A DNA stretch of 64,000 nucleotides from CAYYFX01 sp046330135 (GTDB lineage: Bacteria; ARS69). Shown piece after piece: positions 1 through 8,960 of the stretch (its first letter is position 1; every line of letters begins with the position of its first letter). Where the stretch lies: assembly GCA_046330135.1 (NCBI GenBank), contig JAXLTI010000007.1:62001-126000 (forward strand), given 5' to 3'. Position numbers and translations under genes: made by a program. Below the pieces are notes generated by a model. It saw only the letters and a list, made by a program, of their open reading frames with translations, searched no databases and had not been told where the DNA came from.

Positions 1-447
1 GAGGAGATCCGCCATGCCCCCGGCGCCGCCGAGCGGAACGAAGTTCCCGCCGCCGTCGTTGCGGTAGAGCTCGCTCTTCTCCTCGCCGTTGCCGCCGTCC
101 GCGCCGTGCGCGATGAAGATGTCCGGAAGCTCGCGCCCGTCGAGCGAGAGGATCAGGACGCCGTGCCGGTCCGTGTTGCCGGTCCACGGCTGCGCGTGCT
201 CGAAGCGGCTGAAGGTCCCCGTCCCGTCGTTCCAGTAGAGGATCGGCGAGTAGTAGTGGTGGCCGGCGTAGAGGTCGAGGTCGCCGTCGAGGTCGAGGTC
301 GGCGACGGCGCCGCCCCACGTGATCTGCGCCCACTGCACGCCGGACGTCGCCGAGACGTCCGTGAACTGAGCCGCCGCGGGCGCGGCGCGCAGGATCGCC
401 AGGGATAGCCCGGCGGCGAGGACGAGCGGGGCGCGAAGCCGGATCAA
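1..447 (-). CDS. Partial secreted FG-GAP/VCBS-repeat protein
   Basis: The minus-strand frame reads from a TTG at 447 off the window's left edge; 149 residues are visible and the C-terminus is missing. Residues 1-27 form a signal peptide (LIRLRAPLVLAAGLSLAIL then an Ala-rich tail ending before QF). After that comes FTDVSATSGVQW and the calcium-loop pattern DLDLDGDLDLYAG, typical of FG-GAP/VCBS beta-propeller repeats of the CRTAC1 type, followed by a second blade with LYRNDGGGNFV. The TTG start is chosen because a GAGGG lies 6 nt upstream and no ATG precedes the signal peptide. Likely extracellular or outer-surface; the function is unknown. It is divergent from the next gene. Confidence 0.7.
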   Translation of the reverse strand, partial: MIRLRAPLVLAAGLSLAILRAAPAAAQFTDVSATSGVQWAQITWGGAVADLDLDGDLDLYAGHHYYSPILYWNDGTGTFSRFEHAQPWTGNTDRHGVLILSLDGRELPDIFIAHGADGGNGEEKSELYRNDGGGNFVPLGGAGGMADLL

Positions 448-608
448 GGCGGACCCTCGGGGCCGGGCGGGCCGGATGCGGAGCTCCAGGGGGTGCCCGA
501 AGTATACCCGCTCCGGCGGGTCGATGTGGCACCGCGCTTTACTCCGGGGCGCGGACGTGGCAAAAGGGGACCCCGGCGCGGGTCGCGCCGCCGAATCCGA
601 GGTGCTCC

Positions 609-2285
609 GTGGCGGTCCAGTACGTCTACACGATGATCGGGCTCGAGAAGGTCGTCCCGCCGAAGCGGAAAGTGCTCGACGGGATCTCGCTCAGCTTCCT
701 GCCGGGCGCGAAGATCGGCGTCATCGGCCTCAACGGCGCAGGGAAGTCCACGCTGCTCCGGATCATGGCCGGCCTGGACCCGGACTTCCACGGCGAGGCG
801 CGCCCCGCGGACGGGATCCACGTCGGCTTCCTGCCGCAGGAGCCGGAGCTCGACTCGTCGAAGGACGTCCTCGGCAACGTGATGGACGGCGTCCGCGGCG
901 TGAAGGGGCTGCTGGACCGCTACGAGCAGCTCAACGCGAAGCTGGGGGAGGAGCTGAGCGCGGACGAGATGGAGAAGGTCCTGGCCGAGCACACCCGGGT
1001 CCAGGACGCCATCGAGGCGGCGAACGGTTGGGAGCTGGAGCGGACGCTGGAGATCGCGCTCGACGCGCTCCGCTGCCCGCCCGGCGACGCCGAAGTCCGC
1101 GTGCTCTCGGGCGGCGAGAAGCGTCGCGTGGCGCTCTGCCGCCTGCTGCTCTCCAAGCCCGACATCCTCCTGCTCGACGAGCCCACGAATCACCTGGACG
1201 CGGAGTCCGTCGGCTGGCTCGAGCGGCACCTGCAGGAGTACCCGGGCACCGTGGTCTGCGTGACGCACGACCGCTACTTCCTGGACAACGTCACGGGCTG
1301 GATCCTGGAGCTGGACCGCGGCAAGGGCATCCCGTGGCACGGCAACTACTCGGGGTGGCTCACGCAGAAGGACGCGCGGCTCGCCACGGAGGAGAAGGAG
1401 GAATCCGCGCGGCGCAAGGTCATCCAGCGCGAGCTGGAATGGGTCAACATGAGCGCGAAGGCGCGGCAGGCGAAGGGGAAGGCGCGCCTCACCGCGTACG
1501 AGAAGCTGCTCGCGCAGGAGCGCGAGAAGCGCGGCGAGCCGGTGACGATCCGGATCCCCTCCGGAGAGCGCCTCGGCAACGAGGTGATCGAGACCAAGGG
1601 CCTCACGAAGGGCTACGGCGATCGCCTGCTCTTCGAAGGGCTGGACATGCGCATTCCGCCCGGCGCCATCGTGGGCATCATCGGTCCGAACGGAGCGGGC
1701 AAGACCACGCTCTTCCGGATCCTCCTCGGCGAGGAGAAGCAGGACGACGGGTCGCTGCGCATCGGGGACTCGGTACGCTTCGCGTACGTGGATCAGTCGC
1801 GCGAGGATCTGAGCGGGGACCTGCTCGTCTGGGAGGAGATCGGCGACGGGAAGGAGACGATGAGCCTCGGCGGGCGCGAGGTCTCCACGCGCGCGTACGC
1901 CGCCACGTTCAACTTCCGCGGCCCCGACCAGCAGAAGCGCGTGCGCGATCTCTCGGGCGGCGAGCGGAATCGCCTGCACCTCGCGAAGCTGCTGAAGCAC
2001 GGCGGCAACGTGCTGCTGCTGGACGAGCCTACGAACGACCTCGACGTGGAGACGCTGCGCGCCCTCGAGAACGCGCTCGAGGACTTCGCGGGCTGCGCGC
2101 TGATCATCAGCCACGACCGGTGGTTCCTCGATCGCGTGGCCACGCACATCCTGGCGTTCGAGGGGGACAGCCGCGTGGTGTTCTTCGAGGGGAACTACCA
2201 GGAGTACGAAGCCGCGCGGCACAAGCGCCTGGGCGCCGAGGCCGATCGCCCGCACCGGCTGCGCTACAAGAAGCTGGTGCGCTAG
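609..2285 (+). CDS. ettA: ABC-F ATPase, energy-dependent translational throttle EttA
   Basis: 558 residues, matching the usual EttA length of about 555. Two ABC domains are joined by a linker: Walker A GLNGAGKST at about residue 40 and GPNGAGKTT in the second half, signatures LSGGEKRRV and LSGGERNRL, and Walker B LLLDEPTNHLD and LLLDEPTNDLD. There are no membrane segments, as expected for ABC-F proteins, which act in the ribosomal E site and gate entry into elongation according to ATP/ADP ratio. The long charged stretch after the first cassette is the P-site tRNA interaction motif. Starts at GTG with GAGGTG upstream. It ends before a strong hairpin and converges with yceI. Confidence 0.93.
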   Translation: MAVQYVYTMIGLEKVVPPKRKVLDGISLSFLPGAKIGVIGLNGAGKSTLLRIMAGLDPDFHGEARPADGIHVGFLPQEPELDSSKDVLGNVMDGVRGVKGLLDRYEQLNAKLGEELSADEMEKVLAEHTRVQDAIEAANGWELERTLEIALDALRCPPGDAEVRVLSGGEKRRVALCRLLLSKPDILLLDEPTNHLDAESVGWLERHLQEYPGTVVCVTHDRYFLDNVTGWILELDRGKGIPWHGNYSGWLTQKDARLATEEKEESARRKVIQRELEWVNMSAKARQAKGKARLTAYEKLLAQEREKRGEPVTIRIPSGERLGNEVIETKGLTKGYGDRLLFEGLDMRIPPGAIVGIIGPNGAGKTTLFRILLGEEKQDDGSLRIGDSVRFAYVDQSREDLSGDLLVWEEIGDGKETMSLGGREVSTRAYAATFNFRGPDQQKRVRDLSGGERNRLHLAKLLKHGGNVLLLDEPTNDLDVETLRALENALEDFAGCALIISHDRWFLDRVATHILAFEGDSRVVFFEGNYQEYEAARHKRLGAEADRPHRLRYKKLVR

Positions 2286-2298
2286 GGCCGAACGTAAT

Positions 2299-2326
2299 CG
2301 ACCCCGGGCCTCGCAGCCCGGGGTCG
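2299..2326. terminator. Bidirectional hairpin between ettA and yceI
   Basis: A perfect 11-bp stem (CGACCCCGGGC pairing with its complement) closes a 6-nt loop, CTCGCA. It sits between the two convergent stop codons. There is no T-tract, so it is terminator-like and could serve both strands. Confidence 0.6.
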
Positions 2327-2364
2327 CGTCGACTCACGCGGTTCGCGCCGCTCGCGAGAGCCGG

Positions 2365-2973
2365 CTACTGCGCCTTCTCCGGCTTCGGCACGTTCGCTTC
2401 GAGGTTCACGTCGATCTGCACCTCGTCCGCAACCACCACGCCGCCGTTGTCCAGGGTCTTGCTCCAGTTCACGCCGAAGTCCTTGCGGTTCACCGTGCCC
2501 GTGAGCTCCATCGCCGTGAGCGGCATGCCGCCGAAGCCGGTGGACATGCCCGCCCAGTTCACGTCGAGCGTGACGGGCTTGGTCACGCCGTGCATCGTGA
2601 GGTCGCCGGTGACCTGGAACGTGTTCTTGCCGGTGGCCTTCGCGCCCTTCGACTGGAACGTGATCGTGGGGAACTTCTCGGCGTCGAAGAAGTCCGCGCT
2701 CTTCAGGTGCGCGTTGCGCTTGTCGTTGCGAGTGTCGATGGAGGCGGTCTGGATGGTGGCATCGAGCTTGAGGGTGCCCGCGACGTCGTCCGGATCCAGC
2801 CACACCTTCCCGGTGAACTCCTGGAAGTTGCCGGGGACCCACGAGAGCAGGTGGTGCGCCTTGAAGCCCACGAGCGAATGGACGGGATCGACGGCGAACT
2901 CCAGCGTGGCGGCTCGAGCGAGACCGGGAAGGCCGAGCGCGAGCAGCGCGAGGGACACGACGATTCTCCTCAT
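2365..2973 (-). CDS. YceI-family periplasmic lipid-binding-like protein
   Basis: 202 residues. Residues 1-21 are a signal peptide (MRRIVVSLALLALGLPGLARA). The mature part starts LEFAVDPVHSLVGFKAHHLL, the YceI start (xxDxxHSxVxF), and has DFFDAEKFPTITFQS and GDLTMHGVTKPVTLDV, both diagnostic of this lipocalin-like fold, which binds a polyisoprenoid in a beta barrel. Start at ATG 2973 is supported by AAGGAG 8 nt upstream. Physiological role in this organism is not shown; relatives are stress-induced periplasmic proteins. It is single and divergent from pgi. Confidence 0.88.
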   Translation of the reverse strand: MRRIVVSLALLALGLPGLARAATLEFAVDPVHSLVGFKAHHLLSWVPGNFQEFTGKVWLDPDDVAGTLKLDATIQTASIDTRNDKRNAHLKSADFFDAEKFPTITFQSKGAKATGKNTFQVTGDLTMHGVTKPVTLDVNWAGMSTGFGGMPLTAMELTGTVNRKDFGVNWSKTLDNGGVVVADEVQIDVNLEANVPKPEKAQ

Positions 2974-3143
2974 GCGAGCGTCTCCTTGGGCGAGGGTTCG
3001 AAACGGGGGTCGGCAGTCTTTGCGCCGAGCTTTGCAGGGAACGTACCTTTCCACAAGCCGATAGGTTCCGCTGGTCCCGGCGTGACGACGTTGCCGCGCA
3101 CCGGCAAACGTGCGAGGATCGCGCCCCCGTGCCGAGGAGCGCC

Positions 3144-4790
3144 TTGAATCCCGGACCCGCCACCATGGACCCCATCGCCGCACTCGACGCGCCCGCCGCC
3201 TTCGCGGCCGGCACTCACGAAGCCATCGCGTCTCTCGATCGCCTCGGCGTGCCGCGACGCATCTGGGCGCGCGACGTCACCGTGTGGCGCAAGGATCCGC
3301 GCGAGATCTCCGATCGCCTGGGCTGGCTGGACGTCATGGGTGAGATGCGACGTCGCCGGGGCGAGATTCGCGAGTGGACGGACGGCCTCCAGGCGACCGG
3401 CGTCCGGGACGTGGTGCTCCTGGGGATGGGCGGCTCGTCGCTGGCGCCGGAGGTCTTCCGCCGCACGTTCCCGGCGAAGAGCGGGCGGCCCGCGCTGCAC
3501 GTCCTCGACACCACGTCGTCGTCCTGGATCCGGCGCGTGACGGCGGCCGTCGATCTGCGCCATGCCCATTTCCTCGTGGCGTCGAAGTCCGGCACCACGA
3601 TCGAGGTGGACACGCTCTTCGCCCACTTCCGCGCGGCCGTCGAGGCCGCCGGCGTCGAGGCGCCGGGCCAGTCGTTCACGGCGATCACCGACCCCGGCAC
3701 GCCCCTCGTGGCGCGCGCGCGCGAGGACGGCTTCCGCGCGACGTTCGTGAATCCCCCGGACATCGGCGGCCGCTTCAGCGCGCTCTCGCTCTTCGGTCTC
3801 GTTCCCGCCGCCGTGCTCGGCGTGGACCTCGAAGCGCTGCTCGCGAGCGCGGAAGCGATGGCGGCGTCCTGCGGGAGCGACGTCTCCGCGGCGCGCAGCC
3901 CCGGCGCGGTGCTCGGCGCGTTTCTCGGCGCGGCGGCGCGGGATGGGCGGGACAAGATGACGCTGCTCACGGCGTCGGCCGTTTCGTCCTTCGGCCTCTG
4001 GGCGGAGCAGCTGATCGCGGAGAGCACGGGCAAGGACGATACGGGGATCGTGCCGGTGGTCGGCGAGCCGGAAGTGGCCGCGTCCGAGTACGGGGACGAC
4101 CGGGTGTTCGTGGCCGTCGGCGTGGCACCGGGGGAGGACGCCGCGTTCGAGCGTCGCGTCGATGCGTTGCGGCGGGCCGGGCAACCGATCTACCGGACGT
4201 GGATCGGCGATCTGGCCGGCCTCGGCGGCGAGATGTTCCGCTGGGAGATGGCGACGTCGATCGCGGGTCATCTCCTCGGCATCCACCCCTTCGATCAGCC
4301 CGACGTTCAGGCGGCGAAGACGCGCACCTCCGAGATCCTCGCGGCGCTGGCTCGCGGGGAGAAGCCCGCTCCGGTGGAGCCCGGGAATGCGCGAGCGCTT
4401 CTCGGGGCCCTGCGTCCCGGGGACTGGGTGGGCGTCATGGTGTACGGCGATCCCACGCGCACGCTCACGGATGCGGTCGCGGACTTGCGCGCCGGGGTGG
4501 AGCGTCGCTGGCGCGCCGCGACCACGTTCGGTCTCGGCCCGCGCTTCCTCCATTCCACGGGGCAGCTCCACAAGGGCGGCGCGAACCGCGGCGTCTTCCT
4601 GCAGATCGTGCTGGCGGAGGAAGGCTTGCCGGTCCCGGGAAGGCCCTGGGGATTCCGCGAGCTGATGGAAGCGCAAGCCGACGGCGACCTCGCGGCCCTC
4701 CGCGAGCGCGGGCGCCGCGCGGCGCGACTGGTCATCGGCCGCGACCCGGCGCAGGCGGTGCGCGCGCTCGTGGACACGCTTCGGCCGTGA
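3144..4790 (+). CDS. pgi: Glucose-6-phosphate isomerase (single-domain member of the Tal-Pgi type)
   Basis: 548 residues from TTG 3144. Interconverts glucose-6-P and fructose-6-P. LLGMGGSSLAPEVF and VASKSGTTIEVDTLF are the SIS-domain sugar-phosphate loops, and SFGLWAEQLIAESTGK carries the region of the catalytic Glu. These match the PGI half of bifunctional transaldolase/PGI proteins, but the transaldolase half is absent. Start choice: GAGGAG at 3134-3139 lies 4 nt before TTG 3144; GTG 3129 and ATG 3165 are in-frame alternatives without good sites. The stop overlaps the next gene's GTG. Grouped with glucokinase, so it probably serves entry of glucose into glycolysis. Confidence 0.85.
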   Translation: MNPGPATMDPIAALDAPAAFAAGTHEAIASLDRLGVPRRIWARDVTVWRKDPREISDRLGWLDVMGEMRRRRGEIREWTDGLQATGVRDVVLLGMGGSSLAPEVFRRTFPAKSGRPALHVLDTTSSSWIRRVTAAVDLRHAHFLVASKSGTTIEVDTLFAHFRAAVEAAGVEAPGQSFTAITDPGTPLVARAREDGFRATFVNPPDIGGRFSALSLFGLVPAAVLGVDLEALLASAEAMAASCGSDVSAARSPGAVLGAFLGAAARDGRDKMTLLTASAVSSFGLWAEQLIAESTGKDDTGIVPVVGEPEVAASEYGDDRVFVAVGVAPGEDAAFERRVDALRRAGQPIYRTWIGDLAGLGGEMFRWEMATSIAGHLLGIHPFDQPDVQAAKTRTSEILAALARGEKPAPVEPGNARALLGALRPGDWVGVMVYGDPTRTLTDAVADLRAGVERRWRAATTFGLGPRFLHSTGQLHKGGANRGVFLQIVLAEEGLPVPGRPWGFRELMEAQADGDLAALRERGRRAARLVIGRDPAQAVRALVDTLRP

Positions 4791-6274
4791 CGTCGCTCGT
4801 GGGCCGAGCGGCGCTCCTCGCCGCGACGCTCGCGATCGCGGGCCCGGCGACCGGGGTCTCCGCGACGGGGCGCGGGGGAGAGCCGGCGCCGAACCTCGTC
4901 CTCGTCGTCGCCGACGACTGGTCCTGGCCCCACGCCGGCGTCTACGGCGAGCCCGGCATCCGGACACCCGCCTTCGACCGACTCGCACGCCGCGGGGCGC
5001 TCTATCGGGAGGCGTTCGCACCTTCGCCGGTGGACTCCCCCTCGCGCGCGGCGATCCTGACGGGTCGCGCGCCGCACTCGCTCGGAGACGCCGCGAACGA
5101 CGAGAGTCGCTTTCCGGACTCCGTCGCGACGTATCCGGATCTCCTCGCCGCCGCGGGCTGGTTCGTGGGGAGCGACGGCGAAGGCTGGAGCGCCGCGCCG
5201 CTCGATCCGAGCGAGCAGGATCCGGTGGGCCCCTCGTGGGGGAGCTTCGAGGCCTTCCTGAGCGCGCGTCCGGCGTCGAAGCCGTTCGCGTTCTGGCACG
5301 GCAGCGGCCATCCTCGCCGGCCCTACCCGGAGGGCGCGGGCCGCGCCGCGGGGAAGCGACGGGACGACGCGCCTTCGCCGCGCGAGCTGCCCGATCTCCC
5401 GGAAGTCCGGGAGGACCTCCTGGGCTACGTCGCGGCGGTCGAGGCGTTCGACCGGGAGGTCGCCGGGATCCTGCGCTCGCTCGACGAGCGCGCTCTCGGG
5501 CCGCGCACGCTCATCGTCGTGACGAGCGACAACGGCATGCCCTTTCCGCGCGCGAAAGCCGACGTCTACGACGCCGGGACGCACGTCCCCCTCGTGATCC
5601 GGGACCCGGAGGCGTTCTTGCGCGGGCGGGTTCTCCCGGACCTCGTGGAGCTCACGGACCTCGCGCCGACCTTCCTCGAGGCGGCCGGCATCGCCGTGCC
5701 TCCCGGGACGAACGGCCGGAGTCTCCGCGACGCTCTCCGCGAGCGGCCGTACGTCCCCGCCACGGCGGCGTTCCTCGAGCGCGAGCGGCGTCTCGACGCG
5801 CGGAAGGGGGGCCTGGGCTATCCGGTGCGCGCGGTGCGCACGAAGGACTTCCTCTACGTCCGGAACCTGCGCCCCGGGCGCTGGCCCCTGGGCGATCCGC
5901 CCGCCGGTGCCGACGCGGGCTCGGGATTCGCGGACGTCGATCCTTCGCCGACGAAGAGCGTTCTCCTCGCGCGACGCGACGACGCGAAGGTCGCGCGCTT
6001 CTACCGTCGCGCGTTTCTCCGCCGCCCCCTGGAAGAGCTCTACGATCTCACGAGCGATCCTTCGCAACTCGTTGACGTGGCGGCGCTGCCGAAGTACGAG
6101 AAGGCCCTGGCGGGGTTGCGCGGGAAGCTCGCGACGTGGATGGCCGAGACCCACGACCCGCGCGCCGGCGAGCAGCCCGAGCAATGGCCCGAAGGCGACG
6201 GGCCCGTCGACGCCTGGGACCTCGCGCCGACTCGAGCGGGCCAGCCGGACCCCGGCGGAAAGCGCTCGCCATGA
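4787..6274 (+). CDS. Secreted sulfatase/alkaline-phosphatase-fold protein with substituted catalytic residue
   Basis: 495 residues from GTG 4787, overlapping the pgi stop by 4 bp. Residues 1-26 form a signal peptide. The fold is that of N-sulfoglucosamine sulfohydrolase-like sulfatases: metal residues in NLVLVVADDWSWPH (D43, D44), HPRRPY, and TSDNG. The signature that should read C/S-x-P-S-R is V-D-S-P-S-R-A-A-I-L-T-G, so the residue converted to formylglycine in true sulfatases is Asp83 (codon at 5033-5035). It therefore cannot be a standard sulfatase; it may be a dead homologue or a hydrolase of another chemistry. Lies between pgi and glk. Confidence 0.75.
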   Translation: MTSLVGRAALLAATLAIAGPATGVSATGRGGEPAPNLVLVVADDWSWPHAGVYGEPGIRTPAFDRLARRGALYREAFAPSPVDSPSRAAILTGRAPHSLGDAANDESRFPDSVATYPDLLAAAGWFVGSDGEGWSAAPLDPSEQDPVGPSWGSFEAFLSARPASKPFAFWHGSGHPRRPYPEGAGRAAGKRRDDAPSPRELPDLPEVREDLLGYVAAVEAFDREVAGILRSLDERALGPRTLIVVTSDNGMPFPRAKADVYDAGTHVPLVIRDPEAFLRGRVLPDLVELTDLAPTFLEAAGIAVPPGTNGRSLRDALRERPYVPATAAFLERERRLDARKGGLGYPVRAVRTKDFLYVRNLRPGRWPLGDPPAGADAGSGFADVDPSPTKSVLLARRDDAKVARFYRRAFLRRPLEELYDLTSDPSQLVDVAALPKYEKALAGLRGKLATWMAETHDPRAGEQPEQWPEGDGPVDAWDLAPTRAGQPDPGGKRSP

Positions 6275-6326
6275 CGCCCGCGACGCGGCGCCGGACGCGC
6301 TCGGCCCGGGGAGCGGGAGGGCCCGC

Positions 6327-7319
6327 ATGATCCTCGCAGGCGACGTGGGCGGCACGAAGATCCACCTCGCGCTCTTCCGGCGTAAAGGGCCGCGCCTCGT
6401 GCGCACGGCGGAGGAGATCGTGGCCACCGCGGACGCGCCGTCGGCGGGAGCGGCGGTGGGATCGTTCTGCGCGCGCCATGCTGCGCGACCGGACGCGGCC
6501 GCGCTCGGCGTCGCGGGTCCCGTCACCGGCGGCGCCGTGCGGGGCGCGAACCTCCCGTGGATCCTTCGCGAGCAGGAGATCGTGGACGCGATCGGCGGCG
6601 CGCCGGTACGCCTCGTGAACGACCTCGCCGCGAGCGCGCACGGCCTCGGCGAGCTGGGCCCGGCGGACCTCGTCGCGCTCCAGGAGGGAACGGCGCGGCC
6701 CGACGCGAATCGCGGTCTCGTGTCGCCCGGGACGGGGCTCGGGGAGTGCGTGATCCATCGTGTGGCCGGTCGGTGGGAACCGGTCGCCACCGAAGGCGGC
6801 CATGCGGACTTCGCGGCGCGAACCGACGAGGAGATCGACCTGCTGTTGTGGCTGCGTGCGGAGTTCGGGCGCGCGAGCGCGGAGCGCGTCGTCTCGGGGC
6901 CCGGTCTCGTGAACGTGTTCCAGTGGCTGCGCGTGAGCGGCCGCGTGGCCGACGATGCGCGCTTCGACGCCGAGGCCGAAGGGCACGATCTCCCGGCGAT
7001 GATCACCGCGGCGGCCCTCGCCGGCTCGTCGCGCCTTTGCGCGGAAGCGATGCGGATCTGGGTGACGGCCTTCGGCGCCGAGTCCGGGAACGTCGCGCTG
7101 CGGGGCCTCACGCTCGGCGGCGTCTTCCTCGGCGGCGGGATCCCTGCGCGCGTGCTGGCCGCGCTGCGCGAGCCCTGGTTCCTCGAAGCGTTCCGCGACA
7201 AGGAGCCGCACCGGCGCTTGCTGGAGCAAGTACCGGTCTGGGTGGTGCTGAACTCGGAGACGCCGCTGCTCGGCGCCGCGCGGTTGGCCGACGCGCTGGC
7301 GCGCGAGGCGGGTCGCTGA
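6327..7319 (+). CDS. glk: Glucokinase
   Basis: 330 residues, the usual bacterial Glk length (about 320). ILAGDVGGTKIHLALF is the phosphate-1 ATP loop; LGVAGPVTGGAVRGANLPW, LVNDLAASAHGL and ATEGGHADFA are conserved Glk blocks, with the catalytic Asp in VNDLAA. LGGVFLGGGIPARV is the adenosine-binding glycine motif. Phosphorylates glucose with ATP in the cytoplasm and would feed pgi two genes upstream. ATG 6327 has GGGAGG upstream. About 50 nt separate it from the sulfatase-like gene, so co-transcription is likely. Confidence 0.92.
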   Translation: MILAGDVGGTKIHLALFRRKGPRLVRTAEEIVATADAPSAGAAVGSFCARHAARPDAAALGVAGPVTGGAVRGANLPWILREQEIVDAIGGAPVRLVNDLAASAHGLGELGPADLVALQEGTARPDANRGLVSPGTGLGECVIHRVAGRWEPVATEGGHADFAARTDEEIDLLLWLRAEFGRASAERVVSGPGLVNVFQWLRVSGRVADDARFDAEAEGHDLPAMITAAALAGSSRLCAEAMRIWVTAFGAESGNVALRGLTLGGVFLGGGIPARVLAALREPWFLEAFRDKEPHRRLLEQVPVWVVLNSETPLLGAARLADALAREAGR

Positions 7320-7355
7320 GGGGCGAGGGGCGGCGGAAGCGCGCGAGGCGCGCGG

Positions 7356-8855
7356 CTAGGGGCGCGAGCGGAGCAGCCGTGCTCCGAAAGCTGGAACTTC
7401 CACTTCGAGGCTCAGCTGCGACGTTTCACTCACATGCGACATGAAGGTCGCCGCGTCCCCGACGTCCACGTAGGTCGCCGCGGTGGCACCGGCGGGCGCC
7501 GGCCAGCGAAGCGTCGCGCGCGCCGCGGTGGCGCCCAGGTTCGCCACGAGTAGGCGCGCCTCCTCGACGCCGCTCCACACGCTCGCCACGAGCGGGGGCG
7601 ACTCGCCTCCGCCGATCGCCTCCACGTGCGCGGCCGTCCAGGCGCCGCCGTGGAGGACGTCGGCATCGAGGAAGCGCAGCAACCGCCCGTAGAACTCGCG
7701 GCACTCCTCGTCCGGGGGCTCGTCCGGCACGCGCGAGATCTGCACCGGCGCGCGCAACCGGCGCCCGTCCTCTTGGCCCTCCTGGAAGAAGCGGAGACCC
7801 GGCAGGCCGTACGCAACCGCCGCCGCGGCTCGCCAGCGATCGCCGAGCGCGGCGCGCGCGCGCGTCTCGTCGTGGTTCTCGAGGAAGTGCAGCCGTGACG
7901 CGTGCTCGCGCGCGGAGAGGTCCACCCGGTGACGGACCGCCGCCACGTCGGCGCGGGTCAAGGCGTCGCACGTCTCCTTGTCGTACACCCAGTCGAAGCC
8001 CGTTTCGAGCAGCCGGGACTCCAGGCCCCAGTAGACCTCCGCGACGAGGACGATGTCCGGGATCTCGCGCCGCAGCGCGCCCACCGCCTCCGCCCAGAAA
8101 TCGCCGGGCTCCTCCTCGGCGGACTCGCCCCACGTGCGGCGGAAGACGTCGGGCAGGCAGAGCATCGCCATGTCGCAGCGCAGGCCGTCCGCGAGCGAGG
8201 CTGCGTCGATCAGGAGATCCTGCATGGCGCGTCGCGCGTCACGCCGGCGGAAATCGATCTGGGCGGTGTCGGTCCAGCCGGGGAAGTAGGGGTCCTTCCC
8301 GTGCGCGAAGATGCGGAACTCGCCCCCAACCCGGGGGTGCACGAAGTAGGTGCTCGGATCGCGGGCGAGATCGCGGGGCGTCCCGCGCACGAGGCGCTCC
8401 GGATGATCGTCGAGCCACGGGTGGTCGATGCCCACGTGGTTCGGAACGAAGTCGAGCACGAGACCGAGCCCGCGCTCGTGGAGTCGCTCGCGAAGCCGCC
8501 GAAGCGCATCGCGGCCGCCCACGTTCGGCGGCGGCTCGTACGCCGCGATGGAGTAGGGGGAGCCGGCCACGTCGCACGGCTCCCAGTCCGGCACGAGGCG
8601 CTCGTAGGTGCGGAGAAGGTCGGGGTAGCCCAGCGCGAGTCGCCGCGCTCGCGGCCCGGTGGTCCACGCGCCCATGAGCCAGACGGCGTCGTAGCCGCGC
8701 TCCCGGATGAAGTCGAACTCGGAGTCCGGAACGTCGTCGAGGCCGACGGGACGCCGCGCGCGCGCGGCCAGTCGCGCCAGCCACGGGCGCAGGGCCACCT
8801 CGAGGAGGTGGGGGTTTCCCCGAGCGCGGAGTGGGTTCGTCATCACGACAACCAT
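7356..8855 (-). CDS. GH13 alpha-amylase-family glycosidase
   Basis: 499 residues, no signal peptide, so cytoplasmic. Four GH13 regions are visible: DFVPNH (135-140), nucleophile Asp228 in GLRCDMAML, acid/base Glu273 in LVAEVYW, and transition-state Asp329 in LENHDE, with a C-terminal beta domain ending VPAFGARLLRS. The catalytic triad is intact. Substrate cannot be read from sequence; the subfamily resembles uncharacterised amylases next to glycogen or trehalose enzymes. Start may be ATG 8855 or ATG 8843; neither has a clear ribosome site. Converges with glk and diverges from the SatD-like gene, sharing a control region with an inverted repeat. Confidence 0.85.
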   Translation of the reverse strand: MVVVMTNPLRARGNPHLLEVALRPWLARLAARARRPVGLDDVPDSEFDFIRERGYDAVWLMGAWTTGPRARRLALGYPDLLRTYERLVPDWEPCDVAGSPYSIAAYEPPPNVGGRDALRRLRERLHERGLGLVLDFVPNHVGIDHPWLDDHPERLVRGTPRDLARDPSTYFVHPRVGGEFRIFAHGKDPYFPGWTDTAQIDFRRRDARRAMQDLLIDAASLADGLRCDMAMLCLPDVFRRTWGESAEEEPGDFWAEAVGALRREIPDIVLVAEVYWGLESRLLETGFDWVYDKETCDALTRADVAAVRHRVDLSAREHASRLHFLENHDETRARAALGDRWRAAAAVAYGLPGLRFFQEGQEDGRRLRAPVQISRVPDEPPDEECREFYGRLLRFLDADVLHGGAWTAAHVEAIGGGESPPLVASVWSGVEEARLLVANLGATAARATLRWPAPAGATAATYVDVGDAATFMSHVSETSQLSLEVEVPAFGARLLRSRP

Positions 8856-8878
8856 GAAGCGGTTTCGGGGTTCATATC

Positions 8879-8937
8879 ATCGGCTGCGGACCCTGGCGAC
8901 TGGACTTCACGCGGGGTACTTTGGGTCCGCAGCCGAT
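8879..8937. repeat. 15-bp perfect inverted repeat in a divergent promoter region
   Basis: Arms ATCGGCTGCGGACCC at 8879-8893 and its exact complement at 8923-8937 are separated by 29 bp, between the divergent GH13 and SatD-like genes. Centre-to-centre distance is 44 bp, about four helical turns, so a two-site operator is plausible; an RNA hairpin in the 5' leader of the plus-strand gene is the alternative. Confidence 0.75.
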
Positions 8938-8960
8938 ATCCAGGGTGCGGGGAGGGACCG

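Noticed and set aside
501..506. TATACT on the minus strand as the -10 box of the FG-GAP gene
   Set aside because: Good hexamer at a sensible distance from the TTG start, but no -35 box at 16-18 bp, so not annotated.
444..2255. Long minus-strand frame opposite ettA
   Set aside because: A shadow of the GC-rich codon pattern of ettA; no domain and no start signal. The same applies to the many other long antisense frames in the window.
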